In this document: piece by piece, positions 26,220 through 35,798 of the stretch
Position numbering within the stretch: position 1 is the stretch's first letter
How the letters are laid out: every line of letters starts with the position of its first letter
From: Firmicutes bacterium UBA7510
Lineage (GTDB): Bacteria > Bacillota > Clostridia > Tissierellales > Sedimentibacteraceae
Reading direction: 5' to 3'
Assembly (NCBI GenBank): GCA_002479485.1
Contig: DLNM01000040.1
Coordinates: 85,309 to 149,308 of the forward strand
Length of the DNA: 64,000 nt
Program-made: the position numbers and the translations under genes
Notes under the pieces: model-generated
Told to the model about the DNA's origin: nothing
The model's input: the letters and a program-made list of their open reading frames with translations, nothing else
Database searches by the model: none

Positions 26220-26508
26220 TAAGTGAATAATTAGGCAATGATTGGAACAGTAAACTATAAGCTAAAATGAATATTTATAATATTCACCTTAGCTAGCAAA
26301 AATTTAAGAGAAATAATCATTTTGGTGCGAGATTATAATTTTTAATATAGTGAAAATCATCCATGAGCTTAGCTTTTGAAATAGCAGTAAAAAGCTACGT
26401 GCAATTCGTTATAGATTGAGTGATACAAAATTATTTTTGTATAATTTGGGTGGTAACACGGAGAAACTTCGTCCCATGTCTTTTGGCATGGGACTTAAAT
26501 ATTTTTTG
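26220..26508 (+). ncRNA. T-box riboswitch (Ile) upstream of ileS
   Basis: A tRNA-sensing leader. Stem I elements include GGAACAGTA and GGTGCGAG. The specifier region GAAAATCATCCATGAG carries ATC (26356-26358), an isoleucine codon. AGTAAAAAGCTACG is followed by the T-box sequence TTTGGGTGGTAACACGG (26446-26462), whose TGGT can pair with the tRNA acceptor end. The intrinsic terminator GTCCCATG/CATGGGAC (26471-26494) with a T run follows. Uncharged tRNA-Ile should favour the antiterminator and raise ileS expression. Confidence 0.93.
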
Positions 26509-26530
26509 GAGATTTTTAGGAGGAGAGAAT

Positions 26531-29500
26531 ATGAAGCATTTTAAAGACATATCAAAATTACCTTACAATGAATATGAAAAGCAAATGTCCGATTATTGGA
26601 AGGATATAGATTTGCTACATCAAAGCGTAGAAACAAGAAAAGATAAACCACAATTTGTATTTTTTGAGGGACCGCCAACTGCAAACGGTAGACCAGGTAT
26701 CCATCACGTTATAGCTAGAACATTAAAGGACTCTGTATGTAGATTTAAAACAATGGAGGGTTATCAAGTAAAAAGAAAGGCTGGATGGGATACTCATGGA
26801 CTTCCAGTTGAGATTGAGGTTGAAAAGCAATTAGGATTAAAGGATAAACAAGACATAGAAAACTATGGTATAGCTGCATTTAATCAAAAATGTAGAGAAT
26901 CAGTATTTACCTACAGTGATTTATGGAGACAAATGACTGAGCGTATGGCTTATCTTATAGACTTGGATAACCCATATATAACTCTTGATAACAATTATAT
27001 TGAATCAGTATGGTGGATACTTGATAAATTCTTCAAGGACGGACTTATGTATGAGGGACACAAAATACTTCCTTACTGTTCAAGATGTGGAACAGGTCTT
27101 GCTTCACATGAGGTTGCTCAAGGATATGAAGAGATAAAAACATCAACAGCATATGTTAAGTTTAAGAAAAAAGATGAGGATGCATATTTCTTAGCATGGA
27201 CAACAACTCCTTGGACTTTAGCATCAAACGTAGCGTTAACAGTACATCCTGAAATGGAATATGTAAAAATAAAATTAGCTGATACAGAAGATAAAAAAGG
27301 TGATGTTTTATATCTAGCAAAATCTTTACTAAGTAAAGTTATAAAAGAGGAATATGAAGTTTTAGCTTCATTGACTGGTAAAGATATGGAGTACATGGAA
27401 TACGAGCAGCTTATGCCCTTTGTTAAGGCTGACAAAAAAGCTTTCTTTGTAACATGTGCTGACTATGTAACAGCAGAAGACGGTACTGGAATAGTTCACA
27501 CTGCACCTGCATTCGGTGAGGATGACTATAATACTGGAGTTAGATACAATTTACCAGTATTACAACCAGTTGATGAGACAGGTAAATATGTTGAAACACC
27601 TTGGGTTGGAAAATTTGTTATGGAAGCAGACCCAGAGATATTAATTTGGTTAAAGCAAGAGGGTAAGTTATATAGAAAAGAAGCTATGCTCCATAATTAC
27701 CCACACTGCTGGAGATGTAAAACTCCGTTATTGTACTATGCAAAACCAAGCTGGTACATTCAAATGACTAAACTAAAGGATAAATTAGTTGAAAATAACA
27801 ATACAGTAGAATGGTATCCAGATTATGTAGGAGAAAAAAGATTTGGTAACTGGTTAGAAAACCTAAATGACTGGGCAATATCAAGAAGTAGATATTGGGG
27901 AACACCACTTCCAATCTGGAAATGTGATTGCGGTCATGTAGATAGCATAGGCTCAAGAAAAGAATTGGTAGAACGTGCTGTTGAGAAAATAGATGAATCT
28001 ATAGAGCTTCACAGACCGTTTGTAGATGATGTTCATATAACATGTCCTCATTGTGGCAAACCGATGACAAGAGTTAAAGATGTTATAGACTGTTGGTTTG
28101 ACAGTGGTTCAATGCCTTTTGCACAGCATCATTATCCATTTGAAAACAAAGAAAACTTTGATGAATTATTCCCAGCAGACTTTATATGTGAAGGTATAGA
28201 CCAAACAAGAGGATGGTTCTACTCATTACTTGCTATATCAACATATGTTAAGGGAGTATCGCCATACAAAAGAGTTTTAGTTAATGACCTAATACTTGAT
28301 AAATTTGGCAAGAAAATGTCTAAGTCAAAAGGAAATACAGTAGATCCATTTGATTTATTTGATAGATATGGTGCGGATGCTCTTAGATGGTATCTGTTAT
28401 ATGTATCACCAGCATGGACACCTACTAAATTTGATGAGGATGGATTAAAAGAAGTATTAAGTAAGTATTTTGGTACTATCAAAAACGTATATACATTCTT
28501 CTCATTGTATGCAAACACAGACAATGTAAATCCAAGAGAATTCTTTGTTGAATACAAGGATAGACCAGAGCTTGATAGATGGATTATATCAAAATATAAC
28601 AATTTAGTTAAATATGTAAGAGAGTGTATGTCAATATTTGATTTAACTAAGATAGTTAGAGCAATACAAGATTTTGTAAATGAGGATTTATCAAACTGGT
28701 ATATCAGACGTTCAAGAAGAAGATTCTGGACGACTGAACTTACAGAAGATAAAAAAGCAGTTTATGTAACAACTTATGAAATATTAGTTGGATTATCACA
28801 GCTTACAGCTCCTTTTGCTCCATATATCTCAGAAGAAATGTACACTAACTTAACAGGTGAAAAATCAGTTCACTTAAGCTACTATCCAGAGTTTAATGAA
28901 AGTCTAATAGATAAAAATGTAGAGCATAGAATGGATTTAGTAAAAGACCTTGTTAAGCTTGGAAGAGCTTCTAGAGAGGTAACAAAGATTAAGGTTAGAC
29001 AGCCAGTTTCTAAAATCCTTATTGATGGTAAATATGAAGAATTAATTTCTGATTTAACTCCACTTATAATGGAAGAGTTAAATGTTAAGGAAGTTGTTTT
29101 CGAAAAAGATTTAAATTCATTTATGGACTTCACTATGAAACCAAACTTTAAAACATGCGGTCCAAAACTTGGAGCTAATGTTAAAGCATTTGCAAATGAA
29201 CTATTGAATGTTAATGCATTAGAAGTAATATCAGCTGTTAAAAATGGTGGAGTTTACAAGATGACTGTAAACGGTAACGAGGTAGAAGTAGATGAGGAAA
29301 TGCTTGATATTAGAATAGCCGCTAAAGAAGGCTATGATGTTGAGATGGATAACAATTTATTTGTCATATTAGACACTAACCTTACTCAGGAGCTAATTGA
29401 TGAAGGATATGCTAGAGAATTTATATCAAAAGTTCAACAAATGAGAAAAAATAATGGCTATGAAATGATGGATAACATTAAAATATTCTACAACGGTGTA

Positions 29501-29650
29501 GATGAAATCCAAAATGCTGTTAAGTCATTTGACGAATATATCAAGAGTGAAACTTTAGCTGTTTCAATAGAAAAAACAGAAGATACTTCATATGAAGTAC
29601 AAAATCTAAACGGTTTTGATACAGGAATAAAGCTTGAAAAATTAAATTAA
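26531..29650 (+). CDS. ileS: Isoleucine--tRNA ligase (main copy)
   Basis: Class I aminoacyl-tRNA synthetase charging tRNA-Ile. The HIGH-equivalent motif is GIHH in GPPTANGRPGIHHVIA (residues about 45-60). GWDTHGLPVEIEVEK, the editing domain (TTTPWTLASNVAL) and KKMSKSKGNTVDP (residues about 594-606, intact KMSKS) are all seen. Zinc-type CxxC pairs occur (CSRCGTG, CPHCGKP). The 1039-aa length and GIHH form fit the larger IleRS type. AGGAGGAG precedes the ATG at 26531; the frame is open further upstream through the T-box but that part is not coding. A second, divergent paralog lies at 56940-60002. Confidence 0.96.
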   Translation: MKHFKDISKLPYNEYEKQMSDYWKDIDLLHQSVETRKDKPQFVFFEGPPTANGRPGIHHVIARTLKDSVCRFKTMEGYQVKRKAGWDTHGLPVEIEVEKQLGLKDKQDIENYGIAAFNQKCRESVFTYSDLWRQMTERMAYLIDLDNPYITLDNNYIESVWWILDKFFKDGLMYEGHKILPYCSRCGTGLASHEVAQGYEEIKTSTAYVKFKKKDEDAYFLAWTTTPWTLASNVALTVHPEMEYVKIKLADTEDKKGDVLYLAKSLLSKVIKEEYEVLASLTGKDMEYMEYEQLMPFVKADKKAFFVTCADYVTAEDGTGIVHTAPAFGEDDYNTGVRYNLPVLQPVDETGKYVETPWVGKFVMEADPEILIWLKQEGKLYRKEAMLHNYPHCWRCKTPLLYYAKPSWYIQMTKLKDKLVENNNTVEWYPDYVGEKRFGNWLENLNDWAISRSRYWGTPLPIWKCDCGHVDSIGSRKELVERAVEKIDESIELHRPFVDDVHITCPHCGKPMTRVKDVIDCWFDSGSMPFAQHHYPFENKENFDELFPADFICEGIDQTRGWFYSLLAISTYVKGVSPYKRVLVNDLILDKFGKKMSKSKGNTVDPFDLFDRYGADALRWYLLYVSPAWTPTKFDEDGLKEVLSKYFGTIKNVYTFFSLYANTDNVNPREFFVEYKDRPELDRWIISKYNNLVKYVRECMSIFDLTKIVRAIQDFVNEDLSNWYIRRSRRRFWTTELTEDKKAVYVTTYEILVGLSQLTAPFAPYISEEMYTNLTGEKSVHLSYYPEFNESLIDKNVEHRMDLVKDLVKLGRASREVTKIKVRQPVSKILIDGKYEELISDLTPLIMEELNVKEVVFEKDLNSFMDFTMKPNFKTCGPKLGANVKAFANELLNVNALEVISAVKNGGVYKMTVNGNEVEVDEEMLDIRIAAKEGYDVEMDNNLFVILDTNLTQELIDEGYAREFISKVQQMRKNNGYEMMDNIKIFYNGVDEIQNAVKSFDEYIKSETLAVSIEKTEDTSYEVQNLNGFDTGIKLEKLN

Positions 29651-29779
29651 TATAATAGAAATTACCACAAAGGGCACAAAGAACATAAAAACCACTTGAA
29701 AAATCTTTGTGCCTTTAGTGTACTTGAAAATATCATATGCAAAATTTTGATAACAGAGTTATAAAAACATGGAGGAATT

Positions 29780-31081
29780 ATGAATAAAACTTTACTTAGA
29801 AATGCTACTATTATAAATAATGATTGTAGCTTAGACAAAAACAAAGATATTTATATAGAAGACGGAAAAATAAAAAAAATAGTAAATTCATATGATAATG
29901 CTTTTGTAAGTGAGGATTATGAGATTATTGATTGTAGTAATTATTATATTACTCCTAGCTTTGTAAATTTACACTCTCATGCAGCTATGAATATATTTAA
30001 AGGAATTGCTGAGGATGTTACAATTGATGATTGGTTTAACAAAGAAATTTTTCCTTATGAAAGCAAGTTAAATGAGAATGATGTTTACTATGGAGTAAAG
30101 CTTGCTATACTTGAAATGCTTAATAACGGAGTTACTGCATTTGCTGATCATTATTTTTCTCAAGATTCAGTATTACAAGCTGTATTAGATTGCAAAATTA
30201 GAGCTGATATAGCTCCTACTATATTTGGCTTGGCACCTAATTATAAAGAGCAACTAGAAACTGTCAAAGATTTTATAATAAAAAATAGAAATGTTTCTAA
30301 TAGAGTTAATTTAAGATTAGGACCACATGCTCCATATACTTGCCCTAACCCAATACTTACTGAAATTGTAGATGCTGCAAAAGAGCTAAATATTGGAATA
30401 CACATACATGTATCAGAAACAAAAGAGCAGGTAGATAATAGTTACAAAGAAACCTCTAAATCACCTTTTGAGGTGCTATATGAAAGTGGTGGATTTGATG
30501 TTGACACCATAGTAGCCCATGGACTATGGATACAAGAGGATGATTTACAGTATCTAAATGATAAAACTTGGTTTGCTTTTTGCCCTAAAACATATATGAA
30601 GCTTGCTATGGGTGAAGGAAATATATATAAGCTAAAGGATAAAATTAATTATACCTTTGGTACTGATGGCGGAGCAAGCTCAAATACACTTAGTCCACTT
30701 GAACAGGCAAGGCTATTTGCTTTAAATGGGAAGCTTTTAGAAAACAATTCTGAAGAATTTAGAATTAAAGAAATTTGGATGCATTTAATGAAAGGTCATA
30801 ATGCTTTAAAATTTAATACTGGAAAAATAGAAGTAGGTTATGATGCAGATTTAATTATTTGGAATTTAAAAAAATCTAATACCTATCCAATATATAATCC
30901 AGTAACTTCAATAATATATAGCTCAAATTCAAACAATGTTTTATATACTATGGTTGAAGGAGAGTTTTTAAAGTATGACGGAAAGTTAATGTTAAATGAA
31001 AATGAAACATTAAATAAAATATCAGAAATACAAAGCTCAATACTTGAAAGAGGAAAGGGAAACAAAATAGTAGAATATTAA
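29780..31081 (+). CDS. Amidohydrolase, MtaD/TrzA-like deaminase family
   Basis: Metal-dependent hydrolase with a TIM-barrel fold. The metal-binding HxH is in VNLHSHAAMNIFKG. GVTAFADHYF follows, the third and fourth metal or catalytic sites are in HIHVSETKEQVD and VAHGLW, and the catalytic Asp is in FGTDGGASSNTLSPLEQAR. The block pattern resembles 5'-methylthioadenosine/S-adenosylhomocysteine deaminases and related chlorohydrolases; it is a purine- or pyrimidine-ring deaminase with an unproven substrate. 433 aa is normal. GGAGG precedes the ATG. It stands alone, downstream of ileS, with a non-T-tailed inverted repeat (29669-29718) between. Confidence 0.82.
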   Translation: MNKTLLRNATIINNDCSLDKNKDIYIEDGKIKKIVNSYDNAFVSEDYEIIDCSNYYITPSFVNLHSHAAMNIFKGIAEDVTIDDWFNKEIFPYESKLNENDVYYGVKLAILEMLNNGVTAFADHYFSQDSVLQAVLDCKIRADIAPTIFGLAPNYKEQLETVKDFIIKNRNVSNRVNLRLGPHAPYTCPNPILTEIVDAAKELNIGIHIHVSETKEQVDNSYKETSKSPFEVLYESGGFDVDTIVAHGLWIQEDDLQYLNDKTWFAFCPKTYMKLAMGEGNIYKLKDKINYTFGTDGGASSNTLSPLEQARLFALNGKLLENNSEEFRIKEIWMHLMKGHNALKFNTGKIEVGYDADLIIWNLKKSNTYPIYNPVTSIIYSSNSNNVLYTMVEGEFLKYDGKLMLNENETLNKISEIQSSILERGKGNKIVEY

Positions 31082-31103
31082 TTTTTTAGCTATAGGATTT
31101 ATA

Positions 31104-31217
31104 ATGATGGATAAGATGCCGGTAGGCAGAATTATTTTAGCCATAGTATGGATTTGCCATTTATTATATTTTATATTTGGAATTAAGACTGTGCAAAATA
31201 AAGGAGAAACAATTTAA
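31104..31217 (+). CDS. Putative 37-residue membrane peptide
   Basis: Short frame starting ATG ATG with TAGGA seven bases upstream. It encodes a charged N-terminus (MMDKMPVGR), one hydrophobic helix (IILAIVWICHLLYFIFG) and a polar tail. It lies 22 bases after the amidohydrolase stop and could be co-transcribed. There is no family assignment; evidence is the ribosome-binding site and the clean single-helix composition only. Confidence 0.4.
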   Translation: MMDKMPVGRIILAIVWICHLLYFIFGIKTVQNKGETI

Positions 31218-31219
31218 TC

Positions 31220-31249
31220 TTGTTATCTGAATATATTTTGTGATATACT
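31220..31249 (+). promoter_or_regulatory. Promoter of the DUF368 gene
   Basis: TTGTTA (31220) and an extended -10 TGATATACT (hexamer at 31244) with an 18-base spacer. Confidence 0.6.
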
Positions 31250-31299
31250 ACTTATGTTATGCATAATATTCTATAAAAAGAAAAGAATGGTGAAGTAGT

Positions 31300-32088
31300 A
31301 TGTTAACTGATATGATAAATGGATTAGTCATTGGTGTTTCAATGCTTATTCCTGGTGTTAGTGGTGGGACGGTAGCACTAATTTGCGGTATATATTATAA
31401 ACTAATAGCAGCAGTTGATACTTTTTTTGAAAACCCAAAGGAGAACTTTAAGTTTTTAATATCAGTTGCAATTGGTGGAGTCATTGGAATTTTAGCTTTT
31501 TCAAAGCTCATACTATTTGTTTACGATACATATAAAACACCTATGGTATATTTATTTATGGGTGCAGTACTTGGTAGCATTCCATTGTTGTGTAGGTCTG
31601 CTGGAGTAAAAAAGCTAAATTTAAAAACGGTTTTATATCCTATCCTTGGCTTAGCATTTGTACTTTTGCTAGAGTGCATACCTAAAGATTTGTTTGTAAT
31701 AAATGCTGATGGTTTAGTAGAATATTTAGTTTTATTTTTAATTGGAATTGTTTTAGCTACCGCATTAGTATTGCCTGGCATAAGCTTTTCATATATGCTT
31801 TTAATCTTAGGTCTTTATGAGCAGACACTTATGGCAATAGAAACAGTAAACATAATCTTTCTATTTTCAATGGGAATGGGTGTGTTAGTAGGGATATTCT
31901 TAACCGCTAAGGTCATAAGAATTATACTTAGAAAATATCCAAAGCAAACCTATTTGGTGATAATCGGATTTGTTATAGCCTCCTTAAAGGATGTATTTCC
32001 AGGCTTGCCAAATGGAAATGAGCTCTTTATAAGCACATTACTGTTACTTGGAAGCTTTTATACAATATATAAAATATCAAACAAATAA
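31300..32088 (+). CDS. DUF368 polyprenyl-phosphate transporter
   Basis: 262-aa integral membrane protein with about eight helices. The N-terminal block NGLVIGVSMLIPGVSGGTVA and its second-half counterpart ATALVLPGISFSYMLLILGL are the paired 'PGvSGGT / PGiS.s..L...G.Y' motifs of DUF368. Members of this family (PopT type) have been reported to return undecaprenyl phosphate across the membrane for reuse in cell-wall synthesis, so this is the likely role. The ribosome-binding site is weak. It has its own promoter and terminator. Confidence 0.85.
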   Translation: MLTDMINGLVIGVSMLIPGVSGGTVALICGIYYKLIAAVDTFFENPKENFKFLISVAIGGVIGILAFSKLILFVYDTYKTPMVYLFMGAVLGSIPLLCRSAGVKKLNLKTVLYPILGLAFVLLLECIPKDLFVINADGLVEYLVLFLIGIVLATALVLPGISFSYMLLILGLYEQTLMAIETVNIIFLFSMGMGVLVGIFLTAKVIRIILRKYPKQTYLVIIGFVIASLKDVFPGLPNGNELFISTLLLLGSFYTIYKISNK

Positions 32089-32118
32089 GAATTTAGTATT
32101 TTGCTAAATTCTTTTTTT
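32087..32118 (+). terminator. Terminator of the DUF368 gene
   Basis: AAGAATTTAG overlaps the stop codon and pairs with CTAAATTCTT, followed by a T run. Confidence 0.88.
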
Positions 32119-32124
32119 ATATTC

Positions 32125-32152
32125 TTGACTTTAATATTTGTTGTGGTAAAAT
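32125..32152 (+). promoter_or_regulatory. Promoter of the ABC-2 exporter operon
   Basis: TTGACT (32125) and extended -10 TGGTAAAAT (hexamer at 32147), spacer 16 bases. Confidence 0.65.
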
Positions 32153-32187
32153 ATTCAAGCGGCTGAAATAAAATAAGGAGATATTAA

Positions 32188-32985
32188 ATGATCGAACTTA
32201 GTAACATTTCAAAAACTTTCAAGGTACATCGGCGAAATGCTGGATTTAAGGAAGCTGCTAAAGCGTTATTTAAGCGTGAATATGAAATAGTACATGCACT
32301 GGATAATATTAGCTTTAGCATAAAAGAAGGCGAGATGGTAGGTTACATTGGACCTAACGGAGCCGGAAAAAGTAGCACTATAAAAATCATGGGTGGCATA
32401 CTTACACCCGATAGTGGTACATGCAATATCAATGATAGGATTCCATGGAAGGACAGAATCAATCATGTTAGAGAAATAGGAGTTGTTTTTGGTCAACGAT
32501 CACAGTTATGGTGGGACGTTCCAGTTATTGATTCCTATGAGCTTTTAAAAGACATTTATAAAATTCCTGACAGAATTTATAAAGACAATCTTAATAACCT
32601 TTCTACATTACTAGATATTGAAGACATAATTAAAACACCTGCTAGGCAATTATCACTTGGGCAAAGAATGCGTTGTGAAATAGTTGCATCAGTTTTACAT
32701 AACCCACGTATTTTATTTTTAGATGAACCAACTATAGGTCTTGATGCTGTATCAAAATTAGCAGTTAGAGATTTTATAAAAACAGTAAATGAAGAAAAAA
32801 AGACTACTGTCATACTCACAACACATGATATGCAGGATATAGATGCTTTAACAAAGCGTATTATTTTAATTGGAAAAGGGCATATATTGCTTGATGGAAC
32901 ACTTGATGATTTGAAAGAGCAGTACAGGGATACCAATTCATTGGATGAAATGGTAGTCAGACTGTATGAGGCATATGAGATATGA
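32188..32985 (+). CDS. ABC exporter ATPase (COG4586 type)
   Basis: ATP-binding subunit of an ABC-2 type exporter. It has Walker A GPNGAGKSS, the Q-loop region VVFGQRSQLWWDVP that is typical of this subfamily (Q in GQRSQLWWD), signature LSLGQRMR, Walker B ILFLDEPTIGLD and switch histidine LTTHDMQD. The N-terminal 'FKVHRRNAGF...A.K.LF.R' extension also fits. The start ATG follows AAGGAG. It overlaps the first permease gene by four bases (ATGA-type coupling). The substrate is unknown. Confidence 0.9.
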   Translation: MIELSNISKTFKVHRRNAGFKEAAKALFKREYEIVHALDNISFSIKEGEMVGYIGPNGAGKSSTIKIMGGILTPDSGTCNINDRIPWKDRINHVREIGVVFGQRSQLWWDVPVIDSYELLKDIYKIPDRIYKDNLNNLSTLLDIEDIIKTPARQLSLGQRMRCEIVASVLHNPRILFLDEPTIGLDAVSKLAVRDFIKTVNEEKKTTVILTTHDMQDIDALTKRIILIGKGHILLDGTLDDLKEQYRDTNSLDEMVVRLYEAYEI

Positions 32986-33785
32986 AAAAGTATATGTCAT
33001 TTTTTAAAATCAGATTTATTAATAATCTACAATACAGAGCTGCTGCATATGCTGGAGTAGCTACACAGTTTTTCTGGGGATTCATGCTGATAATGATATT
33101 TGCAGCTTTTTACAAATCAAATGCGGATGCCTTTCCTATGAAGTTTCAGGAAATCAGCTCATATATCTGGCTTCAGCAGTCAACTATAGCCTTCTTTTTG
33201 ATATGGTATTTAGATAATGAGCTTTTTGCCATGATAACAAGCGGAGGAGTGGCGTATGAACTTTGCAGACCTATGGATATATATAATATGTGGTATACAA
33301 AAAATATGGCAATCAGAGCTGCAAGAACCTTGCTAAGATGCTTTCCTATATTAATTATAGCTGTATTTTTGCCTAGACCCTACGGACTTCTTATTCCAAG
33401 CAATTTTGAAACATTTATATTGTTTTTGATATCGATGCTTTTAGCATTTTGTGTTGTAATATCATTTTGTATGATAATATATGCGATTTCATTTTTTACA
33501 GTATCGTCGACTGGGATAAGACTTTTGATAGCATCTATATCTGAATTTTTAACAGGACATATAATACCATTACCTTTTCTGCCTGAAAAGCTTTTTAATG
33601 TAATCAGCTTGCTTCCTTGGGCATCAATGCAGAACGTTCCTTTTAGAATATACAGCGGAAATCTTTACGGTACTGATGCAATAAATGCCATATTACTGCA
33701 AGTATTTTGGCTTGCAGCTCTAACTATAATCGGAAAGCTTCTGCTTAATAAAGGCTTAAAAAAAGTAGTAGTGCAAGGGGGTTAA
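32982..33785 (+). CDS. ABC-2 exporter permease (COG4587 type)
   Basis: 267-aa membrane protein with about six helices, first of two dissimilar permeases served by the ATPase just upstream. The motif SSYIWLQQSTIAFFLIWYLD and the ITSGGVAYELCRPMDIYNMW loop are typical of this permease type. It overlaps the ATPase gene by four bases. The base composition here and in the next gene is somewhat richer in G+C than in the surroundings, which may indicate acquisition, but this is a visual impression. Confidence 0.85.
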   Translation: MKKYMSFFKIRFINNLQYRAAAYAGVATQFFWGFMLIMIFAAFYKSNADAFPMKFQEISSYIWLQQSTIAFFLIWYLDNELFAMITSGGVAYELCRPMDIYNMWYTKNMAIRAARTLLRCFPILIIAVFLPRPYGLLIPSNFETFILFLISMLLAFCVVISFCMIIYAISFFTVSSTGIRLLIASISEFLTGHIIPLPFLPEKLFNVISLLPWASMQNVPFRIYSGNLYGTDAINAILLQVFWLAALTIIGKLLLNKGLKKVVVQGG

Positions 33786-33786
33786 C

Positions 33787-34563
33787 ATGAAGTTATATAT
33801 AAAATATCTCACTATTTATGTAAAAAGTATTATGCAATATAAGGTCTCATTTTTCCTTACAGCTTTGGGGCCGTTTTTAGGATCATTTTCTGTGTTTCTT
33901 GGGATATACTTCATGTTTCATAGATTCAACTCCGTTGAAGGATTTAGTTATAGCGAAGTATTGATATGTTTTTCTGTTGTACTGATGTCATTTTCGTTGG
34001 CTGAATGTTTTTTCAGAGGATTCGATACATTCTCGGGAGTTATATCAAACGGAGAATTTGACAGAATTATGATAAGACCGAGAAATGCAATGTTTCAAGT
34101 TTTAGCATCTAAGTTTGAGATAGCAAGGCTTGGGAGAACAATCCAAGCAGCAGTGGTTTTATTGTATGCTGTTTTAAACTGTAGCGTAATATGGACAGCT
34201 GATAAGGTATTTACACTTATTATTATGATAATTGGCGGAATCGTTCTTTTCTCAGGGCTGTTCATAATCTATGCCTCTATATGCTTTTTTACAACAGAAG
34301 GGCTTGAATTTATGAATATATTTACAGATGGAGGAAGAGAGTACGGAAAGTATCCAATATCAATATACGGAGAGGGTGTTCTTAAATTTTTTACATATGT
34401 AGTTCCCTTAGCCTGTGTTCAATACTATCCCCTAATGTATCTAATAGGAAGAACAAAGAACAAACTATATATGCTAACACCTCTAGCAGCATTTATCTTC
34501 CTAATACCATGCTGTATATTCTGGATAATAGGAGTTAAGCACTATAAATCAACTGGAAGTTAA
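33787..34563 (+). CDS. ABC-2 exporter permease (COG3694 type)
   Basis: 258-aa membrane protein with six predicted helices, starting one base after the first permease; GGGGG lies just before the ATG. The loop ISNGEFDRIMIRPRNAMFQV and the closing VVPLACVQYYPLMYLIG are characteristic of this permease family. Together with the two previous genes it forms a complete exporter of the three-gene ATPase-permease-permease type. Its 3' end overlaps the convergent next gene by 15 bases. A hairpin at about 34606-34635 inside that neighbour could end the transcript. Confidence 0.85.
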   Translation: MKLYIKYLTIYVKSIMQYKVSFFLTALGPFLGSFSVFLGIYFMFHRFNSVEGFSYSEVLICFSVVLMSFSLAECFFRGFDTFSGVISNGEFDRIMIRPRNAMFQVLASKFEIARLGRTIQAAVVLLYAVLNCSVIWTADKVFTLIIMIIGGIVLFSGLFIIYASICFFTTEGLEFMNIFTDGGREYGKYPISIYGEGVLKFFTYVVPLACVQYYPLMYLIGRTKNKLYMLTPLAAFIFLIPCCIFWIIGVKHYKSTGS

Positions 34564-35100
34564 ATAAGAATTTAGTTGAATAAGCTCAGTAGAAAAAATA
34601 GGTTGTGCAAAATTACTTTTTATAGTAATTTTGCAATAGCCCATTTTTTTAGACAAATAATTTAAATAAAAATACGGTCCGCAAGTAGCTTCATGAGTTT
34701 TAGCATATGTCCAGCTAAAATCTTGGGCAGTTAAAATTATATCATCAAGAAAATCTAAATCTTGCGCTTTAATTTTACAAACATCTTTTACCCTATATGC
34801 AACTTCATCAATGTTTACTAATAAAACTGCTCCTTGTTTATCAAGTTCGTTAAAAGTATTTTTTGCCTTACTCTTTTTAAGGCAACTTAAAATTTCATAG
34901 CTAAAGACATGCCACAGATACCCACAAAAACCGTCTTTATTGAAGCAAAAGCTGTTTATAGCTTTCTCCTGCTTCTCCATAGGTACAAAATTATTAAACC
35001 ATTCTTGCTTATAAGCTTCTATTTCTGGAGGTGTTAATTTTGTAAACTCAATGCCATTATGATTTAAAAAATCAATAAACTTTTCAATTTTATTTAACAT
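34549..35100 (-). CDS. DUF4275-like protein
   Basis: 183-aa soluble protein of unknown function. The segments GYLWHVFSYEILSCL and DFSWTYAKTHEATCGPYF are the recognisable parts and resemble the DUF4275 family; the family name is from memory of these blocks and should be confirmed. No signal peptide or membrane segment. The start has GGAGC upstream. Convergent with the exporter operon. Confidence 0.6.
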   Translation of the reverse strand: MLNKIEKFIDFLNHNGIEFTKLTPPEIEAYKQEWFNNFVPMEKQEKAINSFCFNKDGFCGYLWHVFSYEILSCLKKSKAKNTFNELDKQGAVLLVNIDEVAYRVKDVCKIKAQDLDFLDDIILTAQDFSWTYAKTHEATCGPYFYLNYLSKKMGYCKITIKSNFAQPIFSTELIQLNSYLTSS

Positions 35101-35197
35101 AGTTGCTCCATATTTTCAATTTGATTTTTTTTATATATTACATTATACATCCTGACCAATCTCAAAACAAACAAAATGAGGACACAACCAATATAAC

Positions 35198-35569
35198 TTA
35201 CTTTTTGCTAGGCAATATCTCTAACCAATAACCATCTAAATCTTCTATAAAGTAGATTCCCATATTTGGATTTTCATAGCAGATGCATCCCATTTCTTTG
35301 TGTTTTTTGTAAGCAGCATCGTAATCATCAGTCACCAATGCTAAATGATATTCGCATTCTCCTAAATCATATGGTTCCTCTCTATCTTTTAACCAAGTAA
35401 GCTCTAAACTAAAGTTTCCAGTTCCATCACCTAAATATACTATTATAAAGCTGTCATCTTTAGCATTAATTCTTCTAACTTCCTTTAGTCCAAGGGCTTT
35501 GTCGTAAAATTCTAACGATTTTTCTAAATTTGCAACATTGAAATTAAAGTGATTAAATGTAAAATTCAT
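35198..35569 (-). CDS. VOC-family (glyoxalase I-like) metalloprotein
   Basis: 123-aa vicinal-oxygen-chelate protein, two beta-alpha-beta-beta-beta modules. It starts NFTFNHFNFNVANLEKSLEF, with LELTWLKDREEPYDLGE in the middle and YHLALVTDDYDAAYKKH in the second module. IYFIEDLDGYWLEILP closes the fold with the final metal-ligand glutamate. The pattern is close to lactoylglutathione lyase, but VOC enzymes vary widely in substrate, so detoxification of methylglyoxal is only the likeliest guess. The start is placed at the ATG at 35569; a GTG three codons earlier lies too near the AAAGGAT site. Confidence 0.82.
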   Translation of the reverse strand: MNFTFNHFNFNVANLEKSLEFYDKALGLKEVRRINAKDDSFIIVYLGDGTGNFSLELTWLKDREEPYDLGECEYHLALVTDDYDAAYKKHKEMGCICYENPNMGIYFIEDLDGYWLEILPSKK

Positions 35570-35695
35570 ATTAAACACATCCTTTTTTTATTTATATTAA
35601 AATAATATTGTTAATAATTATAATTTAAAGCATTGTATAGTGCAAGGATTAGAATTAATTTTAATTAATTTTGTATAAGAGTTAAATATATATTA

Positions 35696-35725
35696 TTGCA
35701 AATAGATATTATTTGGTGATATACT
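35696..35725 (+). promoter_or_regulatory. Promoter of ltaE
   Basis: TTGCAA (35696) and extended -10 TGATATACT (hexamer at 35720), spacer 18 bases. Confidence 0.55.
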
Positions 35726-35798
35726 AATAATTAATATTAAAAATATTAATTGTTAATATAAAAATATTATATGGCTATAAAAACTTTGGAGGTTTTTT

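Noticed and set aside
29669..29718. Terminator of ileS
   Set aside because: AAGGGCACAAAGA and TCTTTGTGCCTTT are complementary, but the loop is about 27 bases and no T run follows.
34606..34635. Terminator of the ABC-2 exporter operon
   Set aside because: TGCAAAATTACT/AGTAATTTTGCA is a good hairpin, but it lies inside the convergent DUF4275-like coding sequence and lacks an immediate T run, so it is mentioned only in the permease entry.
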